A stretch of DNA of 64,000 nucleotides from Frateuria_A sp051900425 (lineage in GTDB: Bacteria > Pseudomonadota > Gammaproteobacteria > Xanthomonadales > Rhodanobacteraceae), in contig NZ_JBHZGK010000002.1 in the NCBI RefSeq assembly GCF_051900425.1, positions 248,001 through 312,000 of the forward strand, written 5' to 3'. The translations under genes were made by a program, and so were the position numbers. The notes under the pieces are model-generated. The model saw only the letters and a list, made by a program, of their open reading frames with translations, had not been told where the DNA came from and made no database searches. This document shows positions 24,847 through 34,412 of the stretch, piece by piece (the first letter of the stretch is position 1; each line of letters starts with the position of its first letter).

Positions 24847-25080
24847 TTACTCGCCCTCGCTCTGCTTGCCCTTGTTGATCAGGTCGCGGACGCGGTGTCC
24901 GCCCTTGGTGCCGAGCTCCGAGTAGCCCTCGGGACCCAGTTCTTCCTTGCGCGCTTCGCCGCCCTTCTTGCCGATGGCCGAGTAGCCCTCGGGTCCCAAC
25001 TGTTCCTTGCGGATCTCGCCGCCCTTCTGGCCGGCTTCGCGAACGGTCATGTCGCCCTTGTCGCTGTTCTGGTTCTTCAT
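24847..25080 (-). CDS. KGG-repeat stress protein (77 residues)
   Basis: Three KGG units follow the leader NQNSDKGDMTVREAG: QKGGEIRKEQLGPEGYSAI, KKGGEARKEELGPEGYSEL and TKGGHRVRDLINKGKQSEGE. The first two units are almost identical to those of the gene at 23583, so the two are recent paralogues. ATG 25080 follows AAGGAGACAACG, a strong ribosome-binding site. A 180-base gap on the downstream side (24666-24846) carries no gene. Confidence 0.88.
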   Translation of the reverse strand: MKNQNSDKGDMTVREAGQKGGEIRKEQLGPEGYSAIGKKGGEARKEELGPEGYSELGTKGGHRVRDLINKGKQSEGE

Positions 25081-25136
25081 CGTTGTCTCCTTGGGTGGGG
25101 AAAGAAAAAAAGTTGGCGCGGTCGCTGTGCAGCGGA

Positions 25137-25319
25137 TCAGTGACGGCGGCCGCCACGGTCCTCGGCCTCATGGCCTTTCTCGACCAGCTCGCGCTCGCGC
25201 TGGCCGCCCTTGTGGCCGCCCATCTGACCGGCTTCGCGGACGGTCATGTCGCCCTTGCCGCTGCCCTGGGCCTGCTTCGAGTGCTGCTGGCCGCGATCGT
25301 TTTGCTGTTTCTGGCTCAT
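25137..25319 (-). CDS. Small KGG-like protein (60 residues)
   Basis: A 60-residue Gln, Gly and Lys rich protein, SQKQQNDRGQQHSKQAQGSG, then KGDMTVREAGQMGGHKGGQR and ERELVEKGHEAEDRGGRR. It keeps the GDMTVREAG leader block and the KGG-xR-x-RELV-x-KG end of the family, but has lost the middle EQLGPEGYS units. ATG 25319 is preceded by GGAG at nine bases. Likely the same stress regulon as its neighbours. Confidence 0.8.
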   Translation of the reverse strand: MSQKQQNDRGQQHSKQAQGSGKGDMTVREAGQMGGHKGGQRERELVEKGHEAEDRGGRRH

Positions 25320-25361
25320 CTGTCTGGCTCCAGTGATGGATCGTGGTGACCGTGCCCGTCT

Positions 25362-25541
25362 TCAGTGCCGTCCGCGTTGCTCGGCCTGGCGGCCTTCGTT
25401 GACCAGTTCGCGCACGCGCTGGCCGCCCTTCTGGCCGGCCTCGCGCACGGTGGTGCTGCCACGGCCGCTTGCGCGCGATGCCGAAGCGCTGGCGGATTTC
25501 TTGTTGCCCTGGTCATGGGTGGAGGACTGTTGCCGAGTCAT
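25362..25541 (-). CDS. Small KGG-like protein (59 residues)
   Basis: The most upstream member of the cluster: TRQQSSTHDQGNKKSASASA followed by SRASGRGSTTVREAGQKGGQ and RVRELVNEGRQAEQRGRH. The Ser/Ala-rich N-terminus is distinct, while the TVREAGQKGGQRVRELV core matches the other members. ATG 25541 is preferred to 25547 because GGAG then lies six bases upstream. A promoter for part of the cluster may lie in the 366-base gap beyond it, but I could not identify one by eye. Confidence 0.78.
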   Translation of the reverse strand: MTRQQSSTHDQGNKKSASASASRASGRGSTTVREAGQKGGQRVRELVNEGRQAEQRGRH

Positions 25542-25835
25542 GGTCATCTCCGTGGTTGAACACCCGGCCCTAGGTGCCGGGCACCCAGGGGATTGCATCA
25601 GCGATGCCAGAAGCGGAATGGCTCAGCACTGCGGGTTTCGCTGCTCAGCGCAGAGCGCATGCTGAAAAAAGGCGAGGTTCGGGGAAAGAACTACAGGCGC
25701 GGCCAGGCGGGTGGTTGCGCGGTGGGCGGGCGTGCGGATCCGCGCGCCGTGGTGCGCGGGTCCGCGGCGCGCGGGGCAGGGCGTTTTCGGTGAGGAGGGT
25801 GAGGCTGTGGAGCCCGCACGCCGCGCTGCGTTCCT

Positions 25836-25903
25836 TGCAGGAGCGCACGTGTGCGCGACCGCCATGCATCCGCTCACGCACAGATGCGCTCCTGCGGGAG
25901 ATC
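25836..25903. repeat. Palindromic repeat, family C
   Basis: The 366 bases between the KGG cluster and tamB (25542-25908) hold no gene. Near the tamB side lies GCAGGAGCGCACGTGTGCGC and its partner arm CACAGATGCGCTCCTGCGGG, a long imperfect palindrome of the same family as near 55.13 kb. It follows the tamB stop and may end that transcript. Confidence 0.8.
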
Positions 25904-25908
25904 TTTGT

Positions 25909-28900
25909 TCAGCGCTCCAGCCGGTAGTTCAGGCTGGCCCGACTGAACTCGGTGGCGTTCTGCACCTCGAGGTTCCAGCGCTGGCTGAGCCGGTAGCGAA
26001 GGGTGATCACCTGGCCGGGCTCGAACAGGCCCACGCCGTAGCTCAGGTACAGCCGCGGCGAGAGGTACTTGCCGACAGTGAAGGCCGACTCGCCGCCGAG
26101 CGCCTCGTTGCTCGACACGCCGATCTCGTCGATGCCCAGCTTGCTGCCAATGCTCTTGGCCAGCAGGTCTCCGGCAGCCGAACCCAGCGCCTGCGCGGCG
26201 GCGTCGACCATGTCGCCCTCGCCGCTGGAGACCTGCGACAGCGGCTTGCCGGTGATCAGGTAGGACAGCGCGTCGGACTGTTCCATCGGCGGGTTGGAGA
26301 ACACCGTCAGGATCGGCCGCTGCGCCGTGCCGGTGATCAGCAGGCCCACTTCCTGGCCCTCGTCGATGGTGGCGTTGGGGTTGAGGCTGCGCACCGCGCG
26401 CAGGTCCAGCCCGGGGTTGTCGATCGGCGTGCCGGCGAACAGCAGCTTGCCCGATTCGATATGCAGGTCCTGGCCGTAGGCCTGGTAGGTGCCGCTCACC
26501 GCGATCTGGCCCTGGCCACGGGTGGCGCGGCCGGGCTCCTCGATCACCGTGAGCGTGCCGGTGAGCTTGCCGTCCAGGCCCTTGCCGGTCAGGTGGGTCT
26601 TGCGGCCGAGGTCGACTTTCACGCGCGCGTAGATGGGCAGTTGCGCGGCGGCCTGTTCCTGCTCGCGTTCGTCCACGACCACGACGTCGGGCGAGGCCTT
26701 GGTCGCGCCGCCGCCGGGCAGGCGGTCGAGGTTCACGTCGGCGCTGTCCACCGTGACCGCGCCGGTGACGTGCACTCCCTGGACGTCGCGCTGCACGCGC
26801 AGGTCGGGCGTGAGCACCACCTGGGCCGCGGGAATGTCGGCCACGGTGACGTCCTGGCCGGTGAGCGTGATCGCGCTGGGCGTCTGCGCGGTCAGCCCGT
26901 AGCTGCCGCCGATCAGCAGCGTGCCCTTGCCCGAGCGCACATGGCCGTCCAGCTCCACGTGCTGCGCGTCGGGAGCGCGCAGCGCCACCGTGCCGTCGGT
27001 GAGCTCCAGGCCCAGCGCGGGCACCTCCGCGGCGAAGCCGTCCACCGTGGCCTGGCCGGTGACCGCCGGTTGCGCCAGCGTGCCGGCGAAGGCGAAGCGC
27101 CCGTCGAGGTGGCCCCGCACGTTGGCCACTTCGCTGGTGAGGAGCTCCAGCGGGGCGAGGCTGTCGAGGTTGACGCTGAGCTGGCCGCCGAGTGCCTGGG
27201 CGTCGCCGTCGATGGTCAGGCGGCCATCCAGACGGCCGTTGGCATTGAGCGCGGCGTGCGCTTCGAGTTGCTGGTGGCCAGGGGCGAGGTCGGCGTCGAC
27301 GGTGAGGCCGCGCCAGGCCAGCAACGGGCGTTGCGCCTGCTGGCTGTAGGTCACCGAGCCCTGGTCGGAGGCGAGCGTGGCCTTGCCGCTGAGTGCGCCC
27401 CGCGCGCTGCGCTCGAGCGTGCCTTCGCCATGCAGCTCGCCGTCGGCGCGCATGGGCAGGTCCGCGTAACCGGCGGCGTTGAGCAGCAACGCCAGCGGCA
27501 GCGCGCGCAGGCGGTAGCTGGCGGTGAGGTTGCCGGTCTTGTCCTGTTTGCCCTGCACGCACAGCAACGGGTCGCCTGCGGTGAGGCACAGCGGCGAGAG
27601 CGCCAGCGCACCATCGGCGTAATCCAACGTGGCGGGGGCCTGCAGCCGCCAGCGCGGCAGGCCTTGCGGTTCCAGGTCCAGCGTGTCGAGGGTGCCCTTC
27701 CAGCGGCGCTGCTTCAGGCTGCCGTGCAGCGCGAGCTGGGCAGAGAGCTGCCTGCCGTTCGCGTCGAGCGTGAGTTTGTGGGCCGTTTCGGTGCCATCGG
27801 CATGCAACGCCAGGGTGTCGAAGGCGAGGCCGCCGAGCCACGCATCGCGGGCATCGAGTTCGACATTGCCGCTGGGGCTGCTGATGTCCGGCACGTGCGC
27901 GTGCAGGTCGAGCCGGCCGACGCGTTGGATGGCGTAGGTGATCGTGCTGCCATGGACCTCGGCGTCGACGCCCAGCGCGGGCGGCAGGCCGGTGACGTGG
28001 GCGCGTGCCTGGAGCCGGCCGCCGGCGTCGGGCAACCAGTCGGCGAGCGTGGCGATGGTCGCCTGCACTTGCACGTCGTTGCGTGTGCCGGGTTTGCCCT
28101 CGACTGACAGCGTGCTGTTGCCGGAGGAAAGCGCAAGCGTGCCGTCCACCACCTGGTTGGGCGAGAGATGCAGTTGGCCCCGGCCGCGCAGTGGGCGGCC
28201 TCGCAGGCGACCGTCCAGGCGGGCGAGGTCGAGCGTCGCGTCGGGATGGCCCGAGGGCAGGGTGCCGCGGGTCGTCAGTTGCGCATCCAGCGCGCCGTTC
28301 CAGCCGGCGAAGAGCTGGCCCGGGTCGAAGTCGTTCGCCTCGGCTTCGAGTTCCCAGCCGAACACCGGTTGCAGGGTGAGCGTCCCCTGCGCGTGCAAAT
28401 CGCCTTGCGGCTGCCGGACCTCCAGCGTGTGCAACGTCAACTGCTGTGGCGTGCCGTCGACGTTCACCGCCAGCTGCGCGAGCTTGCCGGGCGGGCCGAC
28501 CGCGATGTCGCCCTGCGCGTGGAACTGCGCCGTGCTGCCACGCACGTCGAGTCGGCCGTGGCTGTCCAGCGGCTGGCCGGCCAGCTCGGCGGGCAGCTCC
28601 AGGCCCTGCCAGGAAAGCTGCAGCGTGCCGGTGGGCGGTGTGGCGTCGAGCTGGATCTGTCCGTGCGCCTGCAGCGTGCCCTTGATCTGCGGCGAGCTGA
28701 GGGTGAGCGTGTCCAGCGTGAGGCGGCTGAGGTCGTCGCTCAGCCGCGCCTGCAGCGGAGCCAGTTGCAGGCGCCATTGATCAAGGTCGACGGCACCGGT
28801 GAGCGTGCCACTGCGGCGGTCGCCCTTGCCGGTCAGGTCGACTGCCAGGCTCTTCAGCGTGCCCTCGCCGAGCAGGGGGGCGGGGTCGAAGCGCGGCGCC

Positions 28901-29655
28901 TTCAGCGAGGCGGTCCACGGCCACGCGCCGCCCTGTTCGAGCTGGACCTGCAGATGCGCCGCCATCGGCCGGCTGAGCGCGAGGGCGAGCCGTGCGTGGG
29001 CGCCCTCGCTGTGCGCCTGCAACTGGCCGGCGTAGGTGGTGTCGCCGACGGTCCAGGCGAAGCTCGCCTGGCCGTTGCCCTGCCAGGTGTCGCCGATGGC
29101 GAGCGTGCCGTCCACGTCCGCGTGGCCCTGCGGCGAGCGCAGGCGCAACGTGCGGATGGCGATGCCCTGCGCGTTCCACTGCCCGGCGATGTCCAGCGTG
29201 TTGGCGGTGAACAGCGGCTGCTTGCCCTCGTGGATCACCACGTCGGCCACGTGCGCCTGGTCGACCTGGATCGCCAGCGGCGGCTGGAGCGACAGCGGGC
29301 TGCTGCCCGGTTCGCTCGGCGCCGGTGGCGGCAGCGCGACGTCGACGCCCTGCACATGGAGGCTGTCGAGGTGCAGTTGCTTGCCGAGCAGCGGCCAGAG
29401 CCGCACGTCCAGCCTGGCGCTGGCCACATGGACGTCCAGGCCCTTGCCGTCGGTGTAGCGCAGGCCCTTGAGCTGCAGCGGACCGGCGAGGGTGCCGCTG
29501 GATTGCTGCACGCTGAGCGCGCCGTCGGTGAAGCCGCTGGCGCGCTCGAGCGCGAAGCGCAGTCCCGCGCCGGTACCGAGCAGCCACCACAGGCCCAGCG
29601 CCAGCAGCAGGAGCAGGACGACCAGGGCGATGCCGATGCGCTTGAGCCACTTCAC
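25909..29655 (-). CDS. tamB: Translocation and assembly module subunit TamB
   Basis: A 1248-residue inner-membrane-anchored periplasmic protein which, with TamA, forms the trans-envelope TAM complex for outer-membrane protein insertion and, in current models, phospholipid transport. Residues 1-30 have a single signal anchor (GIALVVLLLLLALGLWWLL). The long middle is repetitive beta-strand sequence, with lengthy runs of alternating hydrophobic residues as in AsmA-like lipid grooves. The C-terminal DUF490 domain ends with VITLRYRLSQRWNLEVQNAT and a final ASLNYRLER. Length is normal for the family. It lies directly downstream of tamA on the same strand, with a repeat in the gap. Confidence 0.93.
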   Translation of the reverse strand: MKWLKRIGIALVVLLLLLALGLWWLLGTGAGLRFALERASGFTDGALSVQQSSGTLAGPLQLKGLRYTDGKGLDVHVASARLDVRLWPLLGKQLHLDSLHVQGVDVALPPPAPSEPGSSPLSLQPPLAIQVDQAHVADVVIHEGKQPLFTANTLDIAGQWNAQGIAIRTLRLRSPQGHADVDGTLAIGDTWQGNGQASFAWTVGDTTYAGQLQAHSEGAHARLALALSRPMAAHLQVQLEQGGAWPWTASLKAPRFDPAPLLGEGTLKSLAVDLTGKGDRRSGTLTGAVDLDQWRLQLAPLQARLSDDLSRLTLDTLTLSSPQIKGTLQAHGQIQLDATPPTGTLQLSWQGLELPAELAGQPLDSHGRLDVRGSTAQFHAQGDIAVGPPGKLAQLAVNVDGTPQQLTLHTLEVRQPQGDLHAQGTLTLQPVFGWELEAEANDFDPGQLFAGWNGALDAQLTTRGTLPSGHPDATLDLARLDGRLRGRPLRGRGQLHLSPNQVVDGTLALSSGNSTLSVEGKPGTRNDVQVQATIATLADWLPDAGGRLQARAHVTGLPPALGVDAEVHGSTITYAIQRVGRLDLHAHVPDISSPSGNVELDARDAWLGGLAFDTLALHADGTETAHKLTLDANGRQLSAQLALHGSLKQRRWKGTLDTLDLEPQGLPRWRLQAPATLDYADGALALSPLCLTAGDPLLCVQGKQDKTGNLTASYRLRALPLALLLNAAGYADLPMRADGELHGEGTLERSARGALSGKATLASDQGSVTYSQQAQRPLLAWRGLTVDADLAPGHQQLEAHAALNANGRLDGRLTIDGDAQALGGQLSVNLDSLAPLELLTSEVANVRGHLDGRFAFAGTLAQPAVTGQATVDGFAAEVPALGLELTDGTVALRAPDAQHVELDGHVRSGKGTLLIGGSYGLTAQTPSAITLTGQDVTVADIPAAQVVLTPDLRVQRDVQGVHVTGAVTVDSADVNLDRLPGGGATKASPDVVVVDEREQEQAAAQLPIYARVKVDLGRKTHLTGKGLDGKLTGTLTVIEEPGRATRGQGQIAVSGTYQAYGQDLHIESGKLLFAGTPIDNPGLDLRAVRSLNPNATIDEGQEVGLLITGTAQRPILTVFSNPPMEQSDALSYLITGKPLSQVSSGEGDMVDAAAQALGSAAGDLLAKSIGSKLGIDEIGVSSNEALGGESAFTVGKYLSPRLYLSYGVGLFEPGQVITLRYRLSQRWNLEVQNATEFSRASLNYRLER

Positions 29656-29659
29656 GCGC

Positions 29660-29740
29660 GCCTTCCCCCGTTGCCGCGAGCCCGCGCGACCGGATTCTTC
29701 CCGCGCTTGCGGGGGAAGGTGCCGGCAGGCGGAAGGGAAG
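29660..29740. repeat. Family D palindrome between tamA and tamB
   Basis: The gap carries CTTCCCGCGCTTGCGGGGGA with AAGGTGCCGGCAGGCGGAAG, a diverged copy of the family D hairpin plus its tail. A shorter CCTTCCCCCGTTGC arm precedes it. Confidence 0.7.
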
Positions 29741-29773
29741 CTGCGCGGCCGGCGCAGGGCGGATGGATGCGCA

Positions 29774-31531
29774 TCACAGGTCCGGCCCTATCACCACGTG
29801 CAGCTGGATGCCGTGTGCGTGGTCATCGTGAATCGGCGTGCCCACGTCCACGCGGATCATGCCCACCGGGGAAAGCCAGCGCACGCCCAGGCCGGCGCCG
29901 ATGCGCGGCCGGTAGTCCGTTCCATTGAACGCGTTGCCGGCGTCGACGAAGGCGGCCATGCCCCAGTTGCGCGTGAAGTAGTGCTCCACTTCGGTGCTGG
30001 CCACCAGCAGGTTGCGGCCCCCGATCACCCGGTCAAAGCTGTTGCGCGGGCCGATCGCCTGGTAGCCGTAGCCGCGCACCGAACGGTCGCCACCGGCGAA
30101 GAAGCGCAGTTGCGGCGGCAGGTCGGAGAAGTCGCCGGTGGAGGTGATGCCGGCGCTGGCGCGCAGGATCAGGCGGTCCCGCTCGGTGAACGCGTCGATC
30201 CACTTCGCATCGGCCGCCAACTGGCTGAATCGCGTGTCCGACAGCAGCGAGCCGGCGGTGCTGCGTGCGTACACGCTGAGCGACCAGCCATGGCGCACGA
30301 ACGTGGGGTTGTCGCCGTGCTTTTTCGACAGCGAGGCTTCGGCGAACACCAGCTTGCTCTGGCCACGTTCGATGCCGGGCGTGTTGTCCGGCTCGTTGCC
30401 GCGCTTGCCGACAGTGAAGGTGCCAACCAGCGCATGCGCGCCGACCGTGCGCGTCCAGCCGTGCCACAGGTCGGTATGGTTGCCCACCAGCTCCAGCGTG
30501 CGCGATTGCGAGGTGACGGTGTCGGCGTCTCGGAAGTTGACGCCGAAGTTGAGGCTGCGCTGTTCGCCGCCGGGGAGCGGGATCATGTACTGCGAGGACA
30601 GCGTCTTCAGCCGCTGCGCAACCACCAGCTCGTTCTTCCACTTGTGCCCGCGGCTGTTGACCCAGCGCCGCTCCAGCCCGACGCGGACGCCAAAGCCGGT
30701 GTCGGTGCCGAAGAAGGGGCCGCCGGTGTAGACGCTGCGCTTGGCCGGCTGCAGTTCCACCTCGACGTCGACGGTGCGACGCGTGTCGTCGACGTCCGGG
30801 CGTACATTGACCACGGAGAAATAGTCCGCGCCGTTGAGCGCCTGCTGCAGGCGCAGCAGGTCGGCCTGGTCGAAATAGTCGCCACGGTCGAACGGCACGA
30901 AGCGCTGGAGGAAGCCCGGCTCGAATTGCGAGTCCTTGAAGGCCACGGTGCCGAAGCGGTAGCGCGGGCCGGCCTGCCAGGCGAGGTCGACCACGGCGCT
31001 GTGGTCGGCGCGGGTGACGCGCACCTGGTGCGTGACCAGCCTGGCGCCGAGAAAGCCGTTCGCGGTCAGCGCGCCGCTGACGTCGTCGCGCGCTTTCCCG
31101 TAGGCGCCGTGGTCGAGCACGTCACCCTTGAGCCGTTCCACCTCGCGCTCGGCGCGGCGGATCGCCGGGATCGCAAGCGCCGTCTCGTCCAGTTTCACGT
31201 GCACTTCGGTGATGCGCACCGGCTCGCCGGGCTTGACCGTCAGCGTGACCTGCCAGTCATCCGTGCCGGTGCGCGTCAACGAGCCCTGCACGCTGGCCTC
31301 GTAGTAACCGTAGGGCTCCAGTGATTCGCGGACCTCGGCGGGGGCGTCCTCGTAGAGGCGGCGGATCTGTGCCTCGCTGACCGGCCGGTTGGCGTACTGC
31401 GACAGCGTCAGGCCCGCCTGCACGGCAGACTTCAGCGGGTCGTCCACGCCCTTGACCGTCAGCCGAACGCCCGCGTGCGCCGCCAGCGGCAGCAGCAGGA
31501 GCAAGACGATCAGGCGTCGGAGGCGGCGCAT
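29774..31531 (-). CDS. tamA: Outer membrane translocation module protein TamA
   Basis: A 585-residue Omp85-family protein. It begins with a signal peptide (LRRLIVLLLLLPLAAHA) from ATG 31531, followed by three POTRA domains whose first is VRLTVKGVDDPLKSAVQAGL and the second contains GYYEASVQGSLTRTGTDDWQ. The C-terminal half is the 16-stranded barrel, with the conserved lid-loop motif FFAGGDRSVRGYGYQAIGPR and a last strand ending LHVVIGPDL. It lies upstream of tamB in the same orientation, as in E. coli. Length matches TamA rather than BamA. Confidence 0.93.
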   Translation of the reverse strand: MRRLRRLIVLLLLLPLAAHAGVRLTVKGVDDPLKSAVQAGLTLSQYANRPVSEAQIRRLYEDAPAEVRESLEPYGYYEASVQGSLTRTGTDDWQVTLTVKPGEPVRITEVHVKLDETALAIPAIRRAEREVERLKGDVLDHGAYGKARDDVSGALTANGFLGARLVTHQVRVTRADHSAVVDLAWQAGPRYRFGTVAFKDSQFEPGFLQRFVPFDRGDYFDQADLLRLQQALNGADYFSVVNVRPDVDDTRRTVDVEVELQPAKRSVYTGGPFFGTDTGFGVRVGLERRWVNSRGHKWKNELVVAQRLKTLSSQYMIPLPGGEQRSLNFGVNFRDADTVTSQSRTLELVGNHTDLWHGWTRTVGAHALVGTFTVGKRGNEPDNTPGIERGQSKLVFAEASLSKKHGDNPTFVRHGWSLSVYARSTAGSLLSDTRFSQLAADAKWIDAFTERDRLILRASAGITSTGDFSDLPPQLRFFAGGDRSVRGYGYQAIGPRNSFDRVIGGRNLLVASTEVEHYFTRNWGMAAFVDAGNAFNGTDYRPRIGAGLGVRWLSPVGMIRVDVGTPIHDDHAHGIQLHVVIGPDL

Positions 31532-31619
31532 GTGGTGGGGACGTCCCTGTGCGGAGGCCTGCGGGGCGCTCCAGCTTAACCACGCCGATGTTGCCGCGGC
31601 ATAAACACGCGGCGAGCGG

Positions 31620-34220
31620 TCAGCCCACCTTGTCCCCCGCCTTGTGCGCGATCCACGCACCGGCCACCGCCGAGAAATACGGGATCGACTGCGCCGCCAG
31701 GATGAACATCCACAACGTGCCCTCGATGTAGCGCGTGCCGAAGGACAGGCCCATGCCTATGATGCACATGACCAGCGCGCAGGCCATCAGCAGCTCCTCG
31801 CGCACCGGCGCGAAGGCGGCGAAGCCGGACTCGCCCAGGCGACGGCTCTTGGCGGTGACCACGAACGCGGTCTTCTCGCGCGTCAGGCCGTGCAGGATGC
31901 CGCGCGCGATCGCGTGCGACAGGCCCATGCTGGCCACCGAAGCCATCAGCGTGTCGTACCAGCCGCAGGGCACGCGCGCGCGGTAGAGCACGATGCCGAA
32001 GATCGCCTTGGCGAAGAAGAACCCGATCACCGGAATCAGGAACAGCTGCATCGGCAGGCTGAACAGTTGCGGGAAGGCGACCATGCCGGCGGTCCAGTAG
32101 ATCGCCATCAGGGTAAAGATCAGGTGCAGTGCGTCGGCGAACCAGCTGAACCAGCCGGTGAGGAAGTGGAAGCGCTGGCCCATCGAAAGCGGGCCGCGCT
32201 TGGTCATCCAGTCCCAGCGGCCCTTGAGGATCTGCATGGCGCCGAACGCCCAGCGGTAGCGCTGGCTCTTGTACGCCTTGAAGTCGGCGGGCGTCAGTCC
32301 CTTGCCCATCAGCTCGTCGACGTAGACCAGCTCGTAGCCGGCGTGCATCAGGCGCAGGCCCAGCTCGGCGTCCTCGCAGATGGTCCACTCCGACCAGCCG
32401 CCAGTGCCTTCGAGCGCCGAGCGGCGAACCATCGTCATGGTGCCGTGCTGGATGATCGCGTTGCGCTCGTTGCGGTGGTGCATGCCGATGCGGAAGAAGC
32501 CGTCGAACTCCCACGCGGTCATGCGACGGAAACGGTTGTGCTCGAAGTCGCGGTGGGCCTGCGGGCACTGCACCACCGCCACCTTCGGGTCGTGGAAATA
32601 GCCGGTGAGGGTGGACAGCCAGTCCTCGCGCACCACGTAATCGGCGTCGATCACCGCCACCACGTCGGCGCGCGGGTCGGTTTCCTTCAACCCGAAGTTG
32701 AGCGCGCCGGCCTTGAAGCCCGGCCACGGCTCCAGGTGGAAGAAGCGGAAACGCTTGCCCAGTTGCTCGCAGTAGGCCTCGACCGGCTTCCACACGTCCG
32801 GGTTCTTGGTGTTGTTGTCGATCACCAGGACTTCGAAGTTGTCGTAGTCCAGCGCGGCCAGCGAATCCAGCGTGAGCATCACCATCTCCGGCGGCTCGTT
32901 GTAGCAGGCCAGGTGGATGGAGACGAACGGCTGCCGCTCCGCGCGGTCGGGCTTGAGCATGGCGGCGTGGCGCTGCCAGCGGCGGCGCCACAGCACTTCG
33001 GTGAACTCGAAGCCGTTGATCAGCAGGATCGCCAGGATCGCCACCTGCGCGGGGAACAGCAGGACCAGCATGGTCCAGTCGATCCAGCTCAGATAGAAAT
33101 TGAAGGGCAGGGTGGCCGACCAGACGATCAGGCCGCAGGCCAGCTGGATCAGCAGGCAGAAGAACAGCCGGCCCATCAGCTTGAAGCGCTTGAACTTGCG
33201 CGCGAACCAGATCATCGGGATCAGCGCCAGCAGGCTCGCGGCCAGCGCCTTCCAGGGCCAGGCGGTGTCCTCGGTGACCGGGCCGGTGAACGGGAACTTC
33301 AGTTGCCGGTCGGCGTTGAAGGTGCCCCAGTAGGCGCCGGTGCGGCCCTCGCCCAGGTTCTCCTTCCACGGCTGGTCGAACGCTTCGAGCAGGTAGTAAT
33401 CGATGTTGCGCGCCTTGGCGGCATTGAGCCAGTCGCGGATGAAGATCGCCTCGTTGGAGATCGACGGATCGGCGTATTCGTGGCGATCGCCGTTGGACGG
33501 CCAGCCGATCTCGCCCACCACCACCGGCTTGTCCGGGTAGTGCTGGACGATGTTCTGGTAGGCGCCGAGCGCTGCATCGACCGCATCCTTGCGCGCGATG
33601 CCGTTCCAGAACGGGAACAGGTGGATGGTGATGAAGTCGACGTGGTCGGCCAGCTCCGGGTACTTCAGCCAGATGTAGTCCGGCTCGGCAATCGACACCG
33701 GCTGGCGGATCGCGGCACGGGCGCGGTCGAGGTAGTCCTCCATCTGCTCCACGCTCAGGTCGCCGCGGAACAGCACTTCGTTGCCCACGATCACGCGATG
33801 GATCGTCTCCGGATAGCGCCGCGCCAACGCGATCAGCGCGTCGAGTTCCTTTTCGTTGTTGATCAGGCGCGTATCGATGTTCGCGCCGGCCATCACCTTG
33901 AGGCCTTCCTTCTCGGCCAGCCGGTAGACCTGCGGGTTCTCGAGCGTCGAATAGGTACGGATGCGCGGGGTGTATCGGCGCAGCAGCTTCAGGTCCGCGT
34001 CGATCTCCTCGTCGGAGGGGAAATCCTGCTTGAGTGGGTTCTGGTAGCGCTGGAACACCGACACCGAGTAGCCACTGATCGGCCCGTGGAAGTCTTCCGG
34101 GCCGTGCGGGCGGTTGCTCCACCACCACAGGGCGATATTGAGCGCGGCCACGAGCAAGGCGAGCAGGATGGCCGCAAGCAGCGGATGCCGGCTGTCGTGG
34201 GTGGGTGCTGTGGCGCTCAA
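31620..34220 (-). CDS. ndvB: NdvB-like beta-glucan glucosyltransferase (GH17 plus GT2)
   Basis: An 866-residue membrane enzyme with the same architecture and length as the periplasmic/cyclic beta-1,3-glucan enzyme NdvB of Pseudomonas and Bradyrhizobium. Residues about 1-25 form an anchor. A GH17-like domain follows with catalytic Glu candidates in HRVIVGNEVLFRGD and VVVGEIGWPSNGD. Then membrane helices and a GT2 domain with AVIDADYVV (DxD), EWTICEDAELGLRL and YKSQRYRWAFGAMQILKG (Q/RxxRW), plus further helices. Start is TTG 34220 after GGGGAAAG. It may act in osmoadaptation, biofilm or antibiotic tolerance, by homology. Divergent from the bacteriocin locus. Confidence 0.85.
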   Translation of the reverse strand: MSATAPTHDSRHPLLAAILLALLVAALNIALWWWSNRPHGPEDFHGPISGYSVSVFQRYQNPLKQDFPSDEEIDADLKLLRRYTPRIRTYSTLENPQVYRLAEKEGLKVMAGANIDTRLINNEKELDALIALARRYPETIHRVIVGNEVLFRGDLSVEQMEDYLDRARAAIRQPVSIAEPDYIWLKYPELADHVDFITIHLFPFWNGIARKDAVDAALGAYQNIVQHYPDKPVVVGEIGWPSNGDRHEYADPSISNEAIFIRDWLNAAKARNIDYYLLEAFDQPWKENLGEGRTGAYWGTFNADRQLKFPFTGPVTEDTAWPWKALAASLLALIPMIWFARKFKRFKLMGRLFFCLLIQLACGLIVWSATLPFNFYLSWIDWTMLVLLFPAQVAILAILLINGFEFTEVLWRRRWQRHAAMLKPDRAERQPFVSIHLACYNEPPEMVMLTLDSLAALDYDNFEVLVIDNNTKNPDVWKPVEAYCEQLGKRFRFFHLEPWPGFKAGALNFGLKETDPRADVVAVIDADYVVREDWLSTLTGYFHDPKVAVVQCPQAHRDFEHNRFRRMTAWEFDGFFRIGMHHRNERNAIIQHGTMTMVRRSALEGTGGWSEWTICEDAELGLRLMHAGYELVYVDELMGKGLTPADFKAYKSQRYRWAFGAMQILKGRWDWMTKRGPLSMGQRFHFLTGWFSWFADALHLIFTLMAIYWTAGMVAFPQLFSLPMQLFLIPVIGFFFAKAIFGIVLYRARVPCGWYDTLMASVASMGLSHAIARGILHGLTREKTAFVVTAKSRRLGESGFAAFAPVREELLMACALVMCIIGMGLSFGTRYIEGTLWMFILAAQSIPYFSAVAGAWIAHKAGDKVG

Positions 34221-34412
34221 GACTTTCCCCGGCGGACGCCTCCATGTGAGGCCAAGTTAGCCCGCGGAGCTTAACGATCCGGGGGAGATGGCTCAATAAA
34301 GGCCTTGCGGGGTGGTCAGCGCGAGGTCAGCGGGGCGCCGGGTTTGTCGCAGGTTCGCCTGCGCGAGTAACGGGTTCTGCTGGCATGGCCAACCCGGGAA
34401 TTTTTCCGATGG

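Noticed and set aside
31644..34274. An 876-residue plus-strand frame over the NdvB-like gene
   Set aside because: The sense strand has the GH17 and GT2 catalytic motifs; the antisense is compositionally biased only.
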